Shown here one piece after another: positions 17,466 to 26,348 of a stretch of 64,000 bases of DNA (position 1 is its first letter; every line of letters starts with the position of its first letter). The DNA lies in assembly GCA_003132025.1 (NCBI GenBank), contig PKWJ01000035.1:2314-66313 (forward strand), in the 5' to 3' direction. The notes under the pieces are model-generated. The model did not search any database, was not told the origin of the DNA, and was given only the letters and a program-made list of their open reading frames with translations. Both the position numbers and the translations under genes were made by a program. This DNA comes from Gammaproteobacteria bacterium (GTDB lineage: Bacteria; Pseudomonadota; Gammaproteobacteria; Steroidobacterales; Steroidobacteraceae).

Positions 17466-17954
17466 ATGAAAAACCGAGCGAAGTGGTTGATGGTGGCCCT
17501 GGCGATGACCGGAGTGGCCGGTGCCGTGGTGGCCCAGACGAGCAACAGTTCCGGCAGCAGCAGCGGCGCCGCCACCGGCACACCCGGTGCGCACCATTGG
17601 CGACATCATCATGGAATGATGGCCGGCGGCGGTCTGATGCATGCCCTGCACCAGCTCAATCTCACGCCGGCACAAGAGCAGAGCGTGCACACGATCCTCA
17701 CCGCGGCGCGTTCGCAGTTCGCAGCCGAACGCAAGGCCGGCGGTGGGCCGGATTTCACCGCGCTGTCGAACCCGGGCGATCCGAACTACGCCACCGCGAA
17801 ACAGGAACTGCAAACCCGCATAGCCAACCATATCCAGGAGCAGACCCAGACCGAGCAGGCCATCTATAAGGTGCTCACGCCAGAGCAGCAGCAACAGCTG
17901 CCCGGGATCCTGGCGAGCATGAAAGCGAAGATGGGGCAGCACACCTCGACCTAA
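17466..17954 (+). CDS. Small periplasmic Spy/CpxP-like protein
   Basis: 162 residues. A Sec signal peptide covers residues 1-24 (KNRAKW, hydrophobic core, AxA at GAVVAQ). A Ser/Gly-rich linker and a His-rich segment (HHWRHHHGMM) follow, then helices with LNLTPAQEQSVHTIL and VLTPEQQQQLPGIL, the LTxxQ-type motifs of Spy/CpxP chaperones. The His-rich segment could bind metal. ATG 17466 is chosen because the signal peptide starts there and GAGG/GGAG lie upstream. It is monocistronic and ends at a strong hairpin. Confidence 0.75.
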   Translation: MKNRAKWLMVALAMTGVAGAVVAQTSNSSGSSSGAATGTPGAHHWRHHHGMMAGGGLMHALHQLNLTPAQEQSVHTILTAARSQFAAERKAGGGPDFTALSNPGDPNYATAKQELQTRIANHIQEQTQTEQAIYKVLTPEQQQQLPGILASMKAKMGQHTST

Positions 17955-17986
17955 AGACTGTTCACTGACGATAGGCCAATGATGAT

Positions 17987-18013
17987 GGCGGCTGGCCCCG
18001 GGGGCCGGCCGCC
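17987..18013. terminator. Strong GC hairpin between convergent genes
   Basis: GGCGGCTGGCCCC pairs with GGGGCCGGCCGCC-type sequence across a very short loop (one G-U pair). It lies between the convergent Spy-like and DUF4404 genes. There is no U-run on either side, so it may be a transcription barrier or RNA end-stabiliser rather than a classical terminator. Confidence 0.5.
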
Positions 18014-18022
18014 GACTCGTCG

Positions 18023-18295
18023 CTACAGGCCCGCGCGCCCGAGCAGATCGACGAACTCGCGCAGGCTGGCAGCCAGGGACGGATGCTCGGCTTCGAAATC
18101 CACCGCCAGGGACTCCAGGCGCGAGCCAGCTGCAGCCACGGTGCCGCCGTTACCCAGCAGGCGCTCAACGTCGCCCAGTACCTCGCGCAGCAGCCGCTTT
18201 GAGGCTTCATCCACGCGCGGCGTGCGCATCAGCAGGGTGTGCAGTTGCGACAGTGCGTGCTGCAGATGTTCCGAGTCCGGCTTGTCGCTGTCCAT
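18023..18295 (-). CDS. DUF4404 family protein
   Basis: 90 residues, two helices: SEHLQHALSQLHTLLMRTPR and LLREVLGDVERLLGNGG, then SLAASLREFVDLLGRAGL. This matches the DUF4404 family, whose function is unknown. ATG at 18295 begins the family domain; a longer frame upstream adds unrelated residues. It is divergent from the CPXCG gene, a pairing often seen in gammaproteobacteria. Confidence 0.75.
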   Translation of the reverse strand: MDSDKPDSEHLQHALSQLHTLLMRTPRVDEASKRLLREVLGDVERLLGNGGTVAAAGSRLESLAVDFEAEHPSLAASLREFVDLLGRAGL

Positions 18296-18352
18296 TACCA
18301 ACGATCTTACGCGATCGGCACCGGCGTTTGATATCGTCGGCCGTGACAAACC

Positions 18353-18664
18353 ATGAAACGTCGCCGCCCCCACTCACCGGCTGCCCCGGCCGCCACGCTC
18401 GACCAGAAAGCCATCGACGCGCTCTATGGCCTGGAGCCGGTGATCGAACCGGAGCAAAGCGCACCCGCGAGCGCCGCTGGTACGCAGTTCACCAGCGTGC
18501 AATGCCCGTATTGCGGCGAACCGTTCGACACGCTGCTGGATATTTCCGCCGGATCTGCGTCCTACATCGAGGATTGCCAGATCTGCTGCCGTCCGATCGA
18601 AATTGGCATCGACGTCGGCGCCGACGGCGCACTGACATCGGTGACTGCGCGACGTTCCGATTGA
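18353..18664 (+). CDS. CPXCG-motif cysteine-rich zinc-ribbon-like protein
   Basis: 103 residues. CPYCGEPF and DCQICCRPIEI supply the paired cysteines of the small CPXCG family, expected to bind zinc. The N-terminal 45 residues are low complexity. Function is unknown. The stop at 18664 is 4 bp from the end of the convergent deformylase gene. Confidence 0.8.
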   Translation: MKRRRPHSPAAPAATLDQKAIDALYGLEPVIEPEQSAPASAAGTQFTSVQCPYCGEPFDTLLDISAGSASYIEDCQICCRPIEIGIDVGADGALTSVTARRSD

Positions 18665-18668
18665 TGCG

Positions 18669-19205
18669 TCAGTCGTCCTGCAGCCCCTGACCCGGAAACA
18701 GTTCCTCGTTGAATCCGAACTGGCTCAGATCCGTCATGCGCATCGGATACAGGATACCGTCCAGGTGATCCACCTCATGCTGCACCACGCGCGCGTGAAA
18801 GCCGCTCACCTGCCGGTCGATCGCACGTCCGCGCTCATCAACGCCGCGGTAACGTAGCTGCTGATAGCGCGGCACCAGCCCGCGCATCCCCGGTACCGAA
18901 AGACAACCCTCCCAGCCCTGCTCCATCTGCGTGCCCAGCGGTTCGAGTTCCGGATTGATCAGCACCGTGCGCGGAACGATCTCGGCGTCGGGATAACGCG
19001 GATTGGGCGCATCGGTGCCGAAGATGACCACGCGCCAGGGTTCACCGATCTGTGGGGCTGCCAGGCCGGCGCCATTGAGCGAAGCCATCGTTTCCTGCAT
19101 GTCCGCCAGCAGCGCATGCAGCTCGGGCGTGTCCAGCTGCAACACCCGATCGCTCGGGCGCAGCAACCGCGGATCGCCCATGCGCAATACCGGTCTGATC
19201 GCCAT
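18669..19205 (-). CDS. def: Peptide deformylase
   Basis: 178 residues. Removes the N-formyl group from nascent proteins. All three motifs are intact: [10 protein letters not shown] (motif 1), EGCLSVPG (motif 2, metal Cys) and QHEVDHLDG (motif 3, two metal His and catalytic Glu). Length and motifs are those of class I enzymes. It is 8 bp downstream of the NikR-like gene and may be read from the guanidine-transport operon. No formyltransferase gene is adjacent, so this may be a second copy in the genome (inference). Confidence 0.95.
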   Translation of the reverse strand: MAIRPVLRMGDPRLLRPSDRVLQLDTPELHALLADMQETMASLNGAGLAAPQIGEPWRVVIFGTDAPNPRYPDAEIVPRTVLINPELEPLGTQMEQGWEGCLSVPGMRGLVPRYQQLRYRGVDERGRAIDRQVSGFHARVVQHEVDHLDGILYPMRMTDLSQFGFNEELFPGQGLQDD

Positions 19206-19213
19206 ATCTCATT

Positions 19214-19681
19214 CTAGCGAATCACCCGGACGAACGGATGTACCTGCGGCATCAGGGCCGCGACCAGGTGCATTTTTCCGGAGATCACACCACGGCGCGA
19301 GATCAGCTGATCGGCGATTGCCTGCAGGGCCTTGGCCGGTCCCTGCACCAGGATCACTTCCATGGTCTGGTTGCGCACCAGGTGCACATGCAGCGAGCTG
19401 ATGACTTCGTCGATGTGACGCGATTGCAGGTCAGCCAGCTGTTTCTGCAGCCCCGGCACCGAGTTGTCGTACACCAGGGTCACCGTGCCCACCATGATGT
19501 CGTCGCCGAGCTCACGCTTATGCTCGATCAGGCACCGATGCAGCATGTCGGCGATCGCCTGCGAGCGGCTGATGAACCCGCGCTCGCCGACCATGCGGTC
19601 GAGTTCCTTCAGCAGCGCATACGGCAGCGACATGCTGATGCGGCTCACCGGTCGGTTCTGCTGGCGTGCGATGGCGTACAT
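19214..19681 (-). CDS. NikR-like ribbon-helix-helix regulator with altered metal site
   Basis: 155 residues. Residues about 12-55 are a ribbon-helix-helix DNA-binding domain (PVSRISMSLPYALLKELDR); the rest is an ACT-like NikR domain. Aligned by eye to E. coli NikR, the Ni ligands H76, H87, H89 and C95 correspond to S87, H98, H100 and T106, so two of four high-affinity ligands are lost while H89 (E. coli H78) is kept. I infer a changed metal or a non-metal effector. The start is ATG 19681; its AGGAGAGGG ribosome-binding site overlaps the stop of the synthetase gene. Its position suggests it regulates the guanidine operon rather than nickel uptake. Confidence 0.82.
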   Translation of the reverse strand: MYAIARQQNRPVSRISMSLPYALLKELDRMVGERGFISRSQAIADMLHRCLIEHKRELGDDIMVGTVTLVYDNSVPGLQKQLADLQSRHIDEVISSLHVHLVRNQTMEVILVQGPAKALQAIADQLISRRGVISGKMHLVAALMPQVHPFVRVIR

Positions 19682-19689
19682 GCCCTCTC

Positions 19690-21051
19690 CTAGAATAGAT
19701 GACTGTAGCGTTCGACTTCCCAGGCACTCACGCCCAGGTGGTACGACTCCCACTCCACGGTCTTGTAGTGCACGAACTCATCTCGCAGCGCGCGGCCGAG
19801 CGTGCGCTCGATAAACGGATCGGCAGCAAAGCTCGCGATGGCCTCCTGCAGCGTCTGCGGCAGGAATTCGATACCGCGCGAGCGCCGTTCGTCCTCGCCG
19901 ATGGCGTAGAGATTGTCCTCGTTCGGTTCCCCCGGATCGATGCGCTCGCGGATCCCTTCCAGTCCGGCCGCGAGCGCCAGGGTTGCCGCGAGATACGGAT
20001 TTACCGAGCCGTCGGCATTGCGCGATTCGCAGCGCCCGCCGCCTGCCGGCACACGGATCGAGTTGGTGCGGTTGTTCGAGCCGTAGGAATTGAACACCGG
20101 CGCCCAGGAGAAATAGCTCATTGCTCCCTGACGCACCAACCGCTTGTAGCTGTTGACGGTCGGCGCGAAGGCCGCGCACAGCGCTCGGCCGTGCCGGATG
20201 ATGCCGCCGACGAAGTGATAGCCGAGCTCGGTCAGACCCAGGCCGCGCCGGTCATCGCTCGGGGCGCAGGCGAACAGGTTCTTCTTGCTGCCCAGTTCGT
20301 ATAGCGACATGTTGAAATGGGCGCCGGTGCCGGTCCGATTGGCGAACGGCTTTGGCATCATGGTCGCGAGTAGGCCCTGCTGCCGGGCGTAGTGCTTGGC
20401 CATCTCGCGGAACAGAATCAGCCGGTCGCACATCGTCAGCGCATCGGCGTACTGGAAATCGAACTCGAATTGGCCGTTGCCGTCCTCGTGGTCGAAAGAG
20501 TAAAGATCCCATCCCAGATCGTTCATGCAACTGGCCACCTGGTCGAGCCAGGTCAGGTTGTGCAGAAAGCCGCGCAGGTCGTAGCACGGCTTCACCAGCT
20601 TGTCCTCGGTATCCGGGACCGACAGCGTACCGTCGGCGTTCTGCCTCAGCAGATAGACTTCACACTCAATGCCGAGGTTCATCCCGAAACCCAGCTTTGC
20701 CGCCTCGGCCTGCACCTGCTTGAGCGCGACCCGCGTATTGAGCCGATAGGGCTGACCCTGAAAATAGTTGTCGGCCGGCATCCACGCCACGCGCGGCTCC
20801 CACGGCAGCTGCACCACATGATCCAGGTCCGGCATCGAGGTGATCTCGTCATCGTGGGGCGCCTGCCCGAGGCCATCGAGCGCATAGCCGGTGTAGCGCT
20901 CCGAGCCGGCCGCCATCTGCGCCAGATGCGCCAGCGGCACCACCTTTGCCTTCGGCACGCCGTGAATGTCCACATAGGCGCCGACGCAGTATTTCACGCC
21001 GCGATCGGCCAGTCGTCGCTGCGTCTCGCGGATCTTTTCGCTGCTGTACAT
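19690..21051 (-). CDS. Glutamine synthetase-family enzyme (GlnT/type III-like gamma-glutamyl ligase)
   Basis: 453 residues. Active-site blocks of the family are visible: [10 protein letters not shown] and GNGQFEFDF (metal Glu residues), [13 protein letters not shown] (substrate loop), [11 protein letters not shown] and [20 protein letters not shown] (phosphate-binding Arg and metal Glu). The sequence style is the GlnT-like branch, whose members make glutamine or gamma-glutamylate amines. In this operon it may assimilate the ammonium released from guanidine, or ligate an amine product (inference). Start ATG 21051 is 17 bp after the creatininase-family gene. Confidence 0.85.
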   Translation of the reverse strand: MYSSEKIRETQRRLADRGVKYCVGAYVDIHGVPKAKVVPLAHLAQMAAGSERYTGYALDGLGQAPHDDEITSMPDLDHVVQLPWEPRVAWMPADNYFQGQPYRLNTRVALKQVQAEAAKLGFGMNLGIECEVYLLRQNADGTLSVPDTEDKLVKPCYDLRGFLHNLTWLDQVASCMNDLGWDLYSFDHEDGNGQFEFDFQYADALTMCDRLILFREMAKHYARQQGLLATMMPKPFANRTGTGAHFNMSLYELGSKKNLFACAPSDDRRGLGLTELGYHFVGGIIRHGRALCAAFAPTVNSYKRLVRQGAMSYFSWAPVFNSYGSNNRTNSIRVPAGGGRCESRNADGSVNPYLAATLALAAGLEGIRERIDPGEPNEDNLYAIGEDERRSRGIEFLPQTLQEAIASFAADPFIERTLGRALRDEFVHYKTVEWESYHLGVSAWEVERYSHLF

Positions 21052-21068
21052 CGTGGGCGGTCCTGGGC

Positions 21069-21833
21069 TTAAGGCACTGCCGGGGAGAAATAGGAATGAT
21101 CCAGCGGCGGAGTCTCGCGCAGTCCGCGCTCGATCAATGCGCTCAGGTCGTCGACCATCCAATCGAAGGCGCGCTGGCCCTGGGCCGCGGTGGCGACACT
21201 CGGCGTACCGGTCACGCCATTGGTGCTGGTGCGATTGACCGGATGCGAGAACACCAGGCCGGCGGTGCGATCGGGGTCGTCGGCCTGCCGCAGCGCCGAC
21301 GGCCGCACCAGCTCCGGCGCGATCGCCAGCATCAGCGATGTCTCGGCATTGTTCGCATGCCAGTCATCGCCGTCGGCGACATTGAACTCGCGCACGCGCG
21401 CGCTCAATGTGGCCGAATTGAACAACGCCACCATCAGGTCGTCGTGCTTGGCGCGCAGCATCTCGAGCGAACAGCGCAGGGGTGCGGCATTGGTGACATG
21501 CGTGTTGACCATGAACAGGCGGCGTACGCCGCTGTGATAGGCCCATTCGCCGATCTGCACCACCAGTTCGATCAGTGTGGTCGGCTGCACGCCGATGGTG
21601 CCCGGCCAGCGCTGGCTGTGACCCAACGAGCAGCCGTAGGGCAGCGTCGGCAGCATCGGCACGCCGGTGCGTGCGGCGACCGCGGCGCACAGCCTGTCGG
21701 CCAGCACCGCGTCGACACCGCAGCCCAGGTGCGGGCCATGCTGTTCGGTGGCGCCGACCGGCAGGATCGCCGAATACTGCACCGCCGCCAGATCGACCGG
21801 CAGCTCCGACCAGGTGCGCTGCGACCAGAACAT
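21069..21833 (-). CDS. Creatininase-family amidohydrolase
   Basis: 254 residues. Metal-binding motifs of creatininases are present: [13 protein letters not shown] (Glu, His), GVDAVLAD (Asp) and [10 protein letters not shown] (Glu). The usual NGHGGN is NTHVTN, keeping the metal-adjacent His but losing the glycines, so substrate specificity is probably different. Creatininase opens the cyclic guanidine of creatinine; the family also covers mycofactocin and FAPy hydrolases. Location between the ABC ATPase and the synthetase suggests a guanidino-related amide as substrate (inference). It is 7 bp downstream of the ATPase gene. Confidence 0.85.
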   Translation of the reverse strand: MFWSQRTWSELPVDLAAVQYSAILPVGATEQHGPHLGCGVDAVLADRLCAAVAARTGVPMLPTLPYGCSLGHSQRWPGTIGVQPTTLIELVVQIGEWAYHSGVRRLFMVNTHVTNAAPLRCSLEMLRAKHDDLMVALFNSATLSARVREFNVADGDDWHANNAETSLMLAIAPELVRPSALRQADDPDRTAGLVFSHPVNRTSTNGVTGTPSVATAAQGQRAFDWMVDDLSALIERGLRETPPLDHSYFSPAVP

Positions 21834-21840
21834 CCTGGCA

Positions 21841-22761
21841 CTACTCCACGTTGTCGGCGACGTTGGTCATGCGCCGCATGATCGGATAGTCCTCGCCTTC
21901 GGCGGGCTCATGCCGCGCGCTGTAGATGAGCTGCTCGAGTCGCGCCTTGGTGGCGAGGAATTCCGCGCTCACGATCTGCGCAACGCTGCGCGGCCGCGGC
22001 ACCGGCACCTCGATCAGTTCCTGGATTTCGCCCGGATGAGCCGACAGCACCAGGATGCGATCAGCCAGAAAGATCGCCTCGTCCAAATCGTGCGTAATGA
22101 ACACGATCGTAATATCGATCTTGCGCCAGATCTCCAGCAGGTGGGCCTGCATGCGGCAGCGGGTCTGTGCATCGAGCGCACCGAACGGTTCATCCATCAG
22201 CAGGATGCGCGGTTGATTCGCCAGCGCGCGCACGATGGCGACCCGCTGTTTCATGCCGCCCGAGAGCTGGTACGGATAGACGTCGGCGAATTTCTCCAGG
22301 CCGATCAGCTCCAGCCACTGCATCGCCTCGCGCTCGGACTCGTTCCTGCCGTGGCCATTCACCTCGAGTCCGAACATCACGTTTTTCTTCACCGTGAGCC
22401 ACGGGAACAGCGTGTAGCCCTGAAACACCATGCCACGATCGCTGCCCGGCCCCGTCACCGGCTGTCCCAGCAGCAGCACGTCGCCTGAACTGTGTTCCTC
22501 CAGGCCGGCGAGGATGCGCACCAGGGTCGATTTGCCGCAGCCCGACGGCCCGACCACGCACAGGAACTCACGCCGGTGAGTGCTGAAATTGATGTCCTTC
22601 AGTGCCACCGTACTCTTGCCGTCACTGTCGAAGTTTTTGTGCAGCTTCGACACCGTGAGGATCACTTCGCGTGCCTTCAGACTGTCGAAGCGGGTGCGCA
22701 CCGCCGCCGACTGCTCGCGGTAGGAAGGCAGCAGGTGGCTCGGGATGACGATGTCATTCAT
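21841..22761 (-). CDS. ABC transporter ATP-binding protein, NitT/TauT type
   Basis: 306 residues. Walker [13 protein letters not shown]-loop [10 protein letters not shown], signature [13 protein letters not shown], Walker [14 protein letters not shown] and H-loop FITHDLDEA are all intact. An N-terminal extension of about 35 residues precedes the domain. It energises import by the permease and binding protein encoded upstream. Transporters of this type linked to guanidine carboxylase genes are the known guanidine importers. Confidence 0.92.
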   Translation of the reverse strand: MNDIVIPSHLLPSYREQSAAVRTRFDSLKAREVILTVSKLHKNFDSDGKSTVALKDINFSTHRREFLCVVGPSGCGKSTLVRILAGLEEHSSGDVLLLGQPVTGPGSDRGMVFQGYTLFPWLTVKKNVMFGLEVNGHGRNESEREAMQWLELIGLEKFADVYPYQLSGGMKQRVAIVRALANQPRILLMDEPFGALDAQTRCRMQAHLLEIWRKIDITIVFITHDLDEAIFLADRILVLSAHPGEIQELIEVPVPRPRSVAQIVSAEFLATKARLEQLIYSARHEPAEGEDYPIMRRMTNVADNVE

Positions 22762-22776
22762 GACGTGTGCATTCCT

Positions 22777-23745
22777 TCAGGCGAATTTCGCCAGCGAACG
22801 ATCCCAGGGGAACAGCCGCCGTCCCAGTACCGCCAGCAGCATGTCGGTGCCGAGGCCGATGATGCCGATCATCGCGATCGCGGCGTAGACATTGGGAAAG
22901 TGCTGGTAGCGCGCCTGCTGGGTGATGAACCAGGTGATGCCCGAGGTGGTGCCGATGAGTTCGGCGACGATGAGGTAGGTCCAGGCCCAACCGAGAAGGA
23001 TGCGCTGATCGCGATACAGATCGGGCAGAATGGCCGGCACCACCACGCGCGTGAGCAGGTGCCGGCTGCGGGTGCCGAGCGTGAGCGCCGCTTCGAGCAG
23101 CGCTGGGTCGACCTTGCGCGTGGTGTTGGCGATGATCAGCACCTGCTGGAAGAAAGTGCCGATGACGATAATGGCGATCTTCGGTCCGTCGTAGATGCCG
23201 AGGATCGCGACCATGAGGGCACCGAAAGCCGGTGCCGGCAGGTAGCGGAAGAACTCGATGAACGGCTCATTTACGCGCCCCAGCGCCGCGTACGCGCCGC
23301 ACAGTACCCCCAGCGGCACGCCAATCAGCGAGGAGATCACGTAGCCCCAGAAGATGATCTGTATGCTGTGCCACAGGCTTTGATGCAGCCATTGGCCATC
23401 CTTGGTTTCGGGCGGCGTGGTGAACGAGGTATAGAAGGCCTTGAGCACTTCGCCCGGCGAGGGCAGATAGATCGGGTTGGCTCGCACCCCCTTCGGCGGC
23501 GCGCGACCCTCCTGCCTGGCATCGGCGACTTCACTGTCGAAGGCATCGCGTGCCATGTGCGAGCCGACATCGAGATAGCTGACCGAGCCGGCGTCGGTGA
23601 TCATGATCTGCGGATGCCATATCGCCGGCACGTAGCTGACCAGGCTCCACAGACCGACCGGCAGCACGAACGCCAGAATGCCGATGGTGAATTTTGCGCG
23701 CGGCGATAGCGGACGCAGGACTCGAAACAAGGTTGATCTAGCCAC
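22777..23745 (-). CDS. ABC transporter permease, NitT/TauT type
   Basis: 322 residues with about six membrane segments. The EAA loop facing the ATPase is ALTLGTRSRHLLTRVVVPAILP. A periplasmic insertion of about 60 residues lies between membrane segments 1 and 2, longer than in taurine permeases and typical of guanidine/urea-carboxylase-linked permeases. The start is GTG at 23745, weak ribosome-binding site. It lies 15 bp before the ATPase gene. Confidence 0.9.
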   Translation of the reverse strand: MARSTLFRVLRPLSPRAKFTIGILAFVLPVGLWSLVSYVPAIWHPQIMITDAGSVSYLDVGSHMARDAFDSEVADARQEGRAPPKGVRANPIYLPSPGEVLKAFYTSFTTPPETKDGQWLHQSLWHSIQIIFWGYVISSLIGVPLGVLCGAYAALGRVNEPFIEFFRYLPAPAFGALMVAILGIYDGPKIAIIVIGTFFQQVLIIANTTRKVDPALLEAALTLGTRSRHLLTRVVVPAILPDLYRDQRILLGWAWTYLIVAELIGTTSGITWFITQQARYQHFPNVYAAIAMIGIIGLGTDMLLAVLGRRLFPWDRSLAKFA

Positions 23746-23773
23746 GGCCGATGGGTGCGCGCCGGCGAATGTT

Positions 23774-24757
23774 CTAAGGCTGCGCCGCGGTCAGAGACGG
23801 TTCGATATAGCCATCGATCTTTTGCGGCTGCTTGTATACCGCATTGTGGACGTTGAAATCGTCCGCATTCTGCGTTGAACCATAAAGGGATCCGAGTCCA
23901 TCGGCCCTGACGAAAATCTTCTTGCCTTCGGCGACGCTGATCAGATGAGTGCCCGCGAGCAGCAACTGATACTTCTCCGGCGTCAGGCCGACGCGCGCCG
24001 ACATGATCTGTACGGCGTCGCCCTGCGTCTTGGGGTCGTTGATATAGCTGACCACGTGGTCCCAGACCTTGATCAGCTTGATGTAGTCGGCACGGTGCGC
24101 CGCGATGGTCGCGGGGTTGACGGTCAGCACGTCATAGATCAGCCCGGGCGCCTGGGCCGAGGTGTACACCGGGTGGGCTCCCGGCAATGCCTTCATCGCC
24201 AGGCCCGAGTTGGGCTGCCATGCCCCGATCGCATCGACCTGACCCGAAGCCAGCACCTGCGGCGTCTCATTGGTCTTGGAGTTCACCAGCGTTACATCGT
24301 CCTGCGTCATGCCCTGCTTCTTCAGGCCATCGAGCAGCAGCAGGTGGTCGACCAGACCGATCTCGATACCGATCTTCTTGCCTTTGAGATCCTTCAGAGT
24401 CTTGATGCCGGGCCGGGCAACTATCATGTCGTTGCCGTTGGAATAGTCAGTAATCATGATCATTACGTTGCGCGCGCCGCCGGCGCCCATGACGAGGGCG
24501 TCACCATTGGTCAGGCAGTCGCCGTCGATCTTGCCGGCCGCGAACGCTTCCATCGAGGCGGAATAGTCGAACCAGTCGAACTTCACGTCGAGCCCGGCTT
24601 CGCGCAGCCAGCCTTTGTCGATCGCGATCTGCCAGGCCACCCAGCCCGGCCAGTCGCTATAGCCGAGCCGCAGCGGCGCCGCCTGGGCGACGCCGACGAT
24701 CCGGGCCGCCATCAAGACCAGGCCAAGACCTAAGGCAGCTATGCGGGCCATCGTCAT
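23774..24757 (-). CDS. ABC transporter substrate-binding protein, NitT/TauT type (probable guanidine uptake)
   Basis: 327 residues. Signal peptide to about residue 27 (VAQAA-P). The mature protein starts LRLGYSDWPGWVAWQIA, then WFDYSASMEAFAAGKIDGDC and IGIEIGLVDHLLLLDGL, typical of NitT/TauT (NMT1/THI5-like) binding proteins from urea-carboxylase-associated clusters. It binds the ligand in the periplasm for the permease and ATPase. It is the first gene after a sigma-54 promoter and diverges from the carboxyguanidine deiminase genes. Guanidine as ligand is inferred from context. ATG 24757 and 24751 are both possible starts. Confidence 0.88.
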   Translation of the reverse strand: MTMARIAALGLGLVLMAARIVGVAQAAPLRLGYSDWPGWVAWQIAIDKGWLREAGLDVKFDWFDYSASMEAFAAGKIDGDCLTNGDALVMGAGGARNVMIMITDYSNGNDMIVARPGIKTLKDLKGKKIGIEIGLVDHLLLLDGLKKQGMTQDDVTLVNSKTNETPQVLASGQVDAIGAWQPNSGLAMKALPGAHPVYTSAQAPGLIYDVLTVNPATIAAHRADYIKLIKVWDHVVSYINDPKTQGDAVQIMSARVGLTPEKYQLLLAGTHLISVAEGKKIFVRADGLGSLYGSTQNADDFNVHNAVYKQPQKIDGYIEPSLTAAQP

Positions 24758-24807
24758 TTCTCGCGCGCTGTGTTATTACGAATTCGGACTTGCGTATTAC
24801 CCAAGCT

Positions 24808-24824
24808 CTGCAAGCGCTATGCCT
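24808..24824 (-). promoter_or_regulatory. Sigma-54 (-24/-12) promoter for the ABC transporter operon
   Basis: The minus strand reads AGGCATA-GCGC-TTGCAG, which matches GGCAY-R-N4-TTGCA, with GG and GC exactly 10 apart. The predicted start near 24798 leaves a leader of about 40 nt before the binding-protein gene. Confidence 0.65.
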
Positions 24825-24864
24825 CGTTTTCAGCCCGTTTGGCCGGCCCTACCGCCCCTGCGGC

Positions 24865-24879
24865 GCACCGCTATAGTGC
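24865..24879. promoter_or_regulatory. Candidate NtrC-binding site
   Basis: GCAC-CGCTATA-GTGC fits the NtrC core GCAC-N7-GTGC exactly. It is centred about 74 bp upstream of the predicted sigma-54 start, a workable activator distance. It suggests nitrogen-limitation control. Confidence 0.55.
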
Positions 24880-24884
24880 CCGCG

Positions 24885-24972
24885 GGCTCGCCGGCGAGTC
24901 GGCGTGGTGCGATCCCCGGGCTTTACGCACCGGCTCGCTTGCACTAGTTTGCGTTGCCCGCCCATGCGAGCC
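24885..24972. promoter_or_regulatory. Inverted repeats and heptamer copies before the deiminase genes
   Basis: CTCGCCGGCGAG (24887-24898) is a perfect palindrome. GGTGCG/CGCACC (24906, 24926) form a second hairpin. GGCTCGC occurs at 24885 and 24932 and in reverse at 24966, so GCGAG at 24894 could pair with either neighbour. Operators or an alternative-pairing leader are possible; neither is proven. Confidence 0.35.
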
Positions 24973-24977
24973 GAACC

Positions 24978-25712
24978 ATGACCAGCACGTCACACCACGC
25001 CACGCCCGAACTGTGGGCCGAGACGCTCCGACCGGGCGAGCATTGGTCCGGCGTCCTGCGCCGCGGCACTTCGCTGCGCATGACGGCGCTCGAGCCGCGC
25101 GCCAATGTCGCGGCGCTGATGTACAACTACGAGTCGCTGCCGGAGCGCTACAGCCTGGCTGATACGCTCAAGGCGCAGCACACGGCGTTTCTGACCGCCG
25201 GCTGCGCGTGCTATTCGGATATGGGCCGCATACTGTGCTCGATTACCGCCGACAGCTGCGGCTGGCACGACACCATCTGCGGCTTGTCGGATGCGGCCAT
25301 GGTTGCGGCAAAGTTCGGCGCCAGCCGCTTCCAGGAACAGCGCAACGATTATTTCAAGAACGGCCGCGACAGCGTGCTCAACGAACTCGGCAAGTATGGC
25401 CTGGGTAAGCGGGACCTGATCGCCAACATCAATTTCTTCAGCCGCGTGACCGCCGACGATGCCGGCGCATTGCATTTTGACGAACAGCACTGCCACGCCG
25501 GCGACTACGTCGAGCTGCGCTTCGAGATGCACACGCTGCTGGTGCTGTCGACCTGTCCGCACCCGCTCGATCCCGACACGCAATACCGCCCGCGGCCAGT
25601 CGCGCTGCGCGCCTGGTTCAGCGGGCCGGCCCCGCGCGAGGACGCCTGCCGCCAGCGCTGCGAGGAGAACGCGCGCGGCTTTCGTAACACCGAGATGATG
25701 TTCCTGGCATGA
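24978..25712 (+). CDS. cgdA: Carboxyguanidine deiminase subunit A (urea carboxylase-associated protein, DUF1989)
   Basis: 244 residues of the DUF1989 family. Conserved stretches are [32 protein letters not shown] and [14 protein letters not shown]; Cys/His residues in these are shared with the B subunit and probably bind metal. With CgdB it converts carboxyguanidine to allophanate and ammonia. Annotation databases often call it urea amidolyase-associated protein. The start ATG 24978 has only a weak GCGAG upstream; an in-frame TTG at 24954 is less likely. It overlaps cgdB by 4 bases (ATGA). Confidence 0.9.
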   Translation: MTSTSHHATPELWAETLRPGEHWSGVLRRGTSLRMTALEPRANVAALMYNYESLPERYSLADTLKAQHTAFLTAGCACYSDMGRILCSITADSCGWHDTICGLSDAAMVAAKFGASRFQEQRNDYFKNGRDSVLNELGKYGLGKRDLIANINFFSRVTADDAGALHFDEQHCHAGDYVELRFEMHTLLVLSTCPHPLDPDTQYRPRPVALRAWFSGPAPREDACRQRCEENARGFRNTEMMFLA

Positions 25713-26335
25713 ACAAAATCCCGGCGCTCATCCGCGATGAAATCGTGCCGGCCGGCGAACCGTGGATGGCAACCGTGACGGCGGGCCAGATGCTTCGCAT
25801 CGTGGATCTGGAGGGCAATCAGGCCGTCGACACGCTATTCTATAACGCCAACGATACCGAGGAGCGCTACAGCGCCGTCGATACCATCCGCGGCCAGCGC
25901 CGCATCTATCTGACCATCGGCAGTGTGCTGCGCTCCAATCTCGGCGCCTCGATGCTGACCATCGTCGAGGACACCTGCGGCCGCCACGACACGCTGGGCG
26001 GCGCCTGCTCGGCCGAGAGCAACACCGTGCGTTATGCGCTCGATAAGCGTTACATGCACAGCTGCCGCGATAACTTTCTGCTGGCGCTGGCACATTACAA
26101 CCACGGCCTCTGCAAGCGCGATTTGCCGAGCAACATCAATTTCTTCATGAATGTCCCGGTGACGCCCGAAGGTGGCCTGGAATTTGCTGATGGCATATCG
26201 GCGCCGGGTCGGTATGTACAGCTGCGGGCGCAAATGGATGTACTGGTGCTGATCTCCAACTGCCCGCAGCTCAACAATCCCTGCAACGCCTACAATCCGA
26301 CACCTATACAGATTCTGATCTGGGCGGCGGGCTGA
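25709..26335 (+). CDS. cgdB: Carboxyguanidine deiminase subunit B (DUF1989)
   Basis: 208 residues, homologous to CgdA. Shared motifs are [37 protein letters not shown] and [18 protein letters not shown]. Together the subunits form the deiminase acting between carboxylase and allophanate hydrolase. Its start codon overlaps the cgdA stop. After its stop comes a 75-nt gap that contains the guanidine-II riboswitch, so the downstream carboxylase is translated under separate control. Confidence 0.9.
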   Translation: MNKIPALIRDEIVPAGEPWMATVTAGQMLRIVDLEGNQAVDTLFYNANDTEERYSAVDTIRGQRRIYLTIGSVLRSNLGASMLTIVEDTCGRHDTLGGACSAESNTVRYALDKRYMHSCRDNFLLALAHYNHGLCKRDLPSNINFFMNVPVTPEGGLEFADGISAPGRYVQLRAQMDVLVLISNCPQLNNPCNAYNPTPIQILIWAAG

Positions 26336-26348
26336 ACTTCCCGTCGGA

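Noticed and set aside
24912-24931. Minus-strand AAAGCCCGGGG resembling the 3' end of a guanidine-I riboswitch before the ABC operon
   Set aside because: None of the upstream conserved blocks (CTAGGGTTCC, GGTCCGAGAG, ACGGCGGG) is present, and the 5' half would fall in the cgdA coding region.
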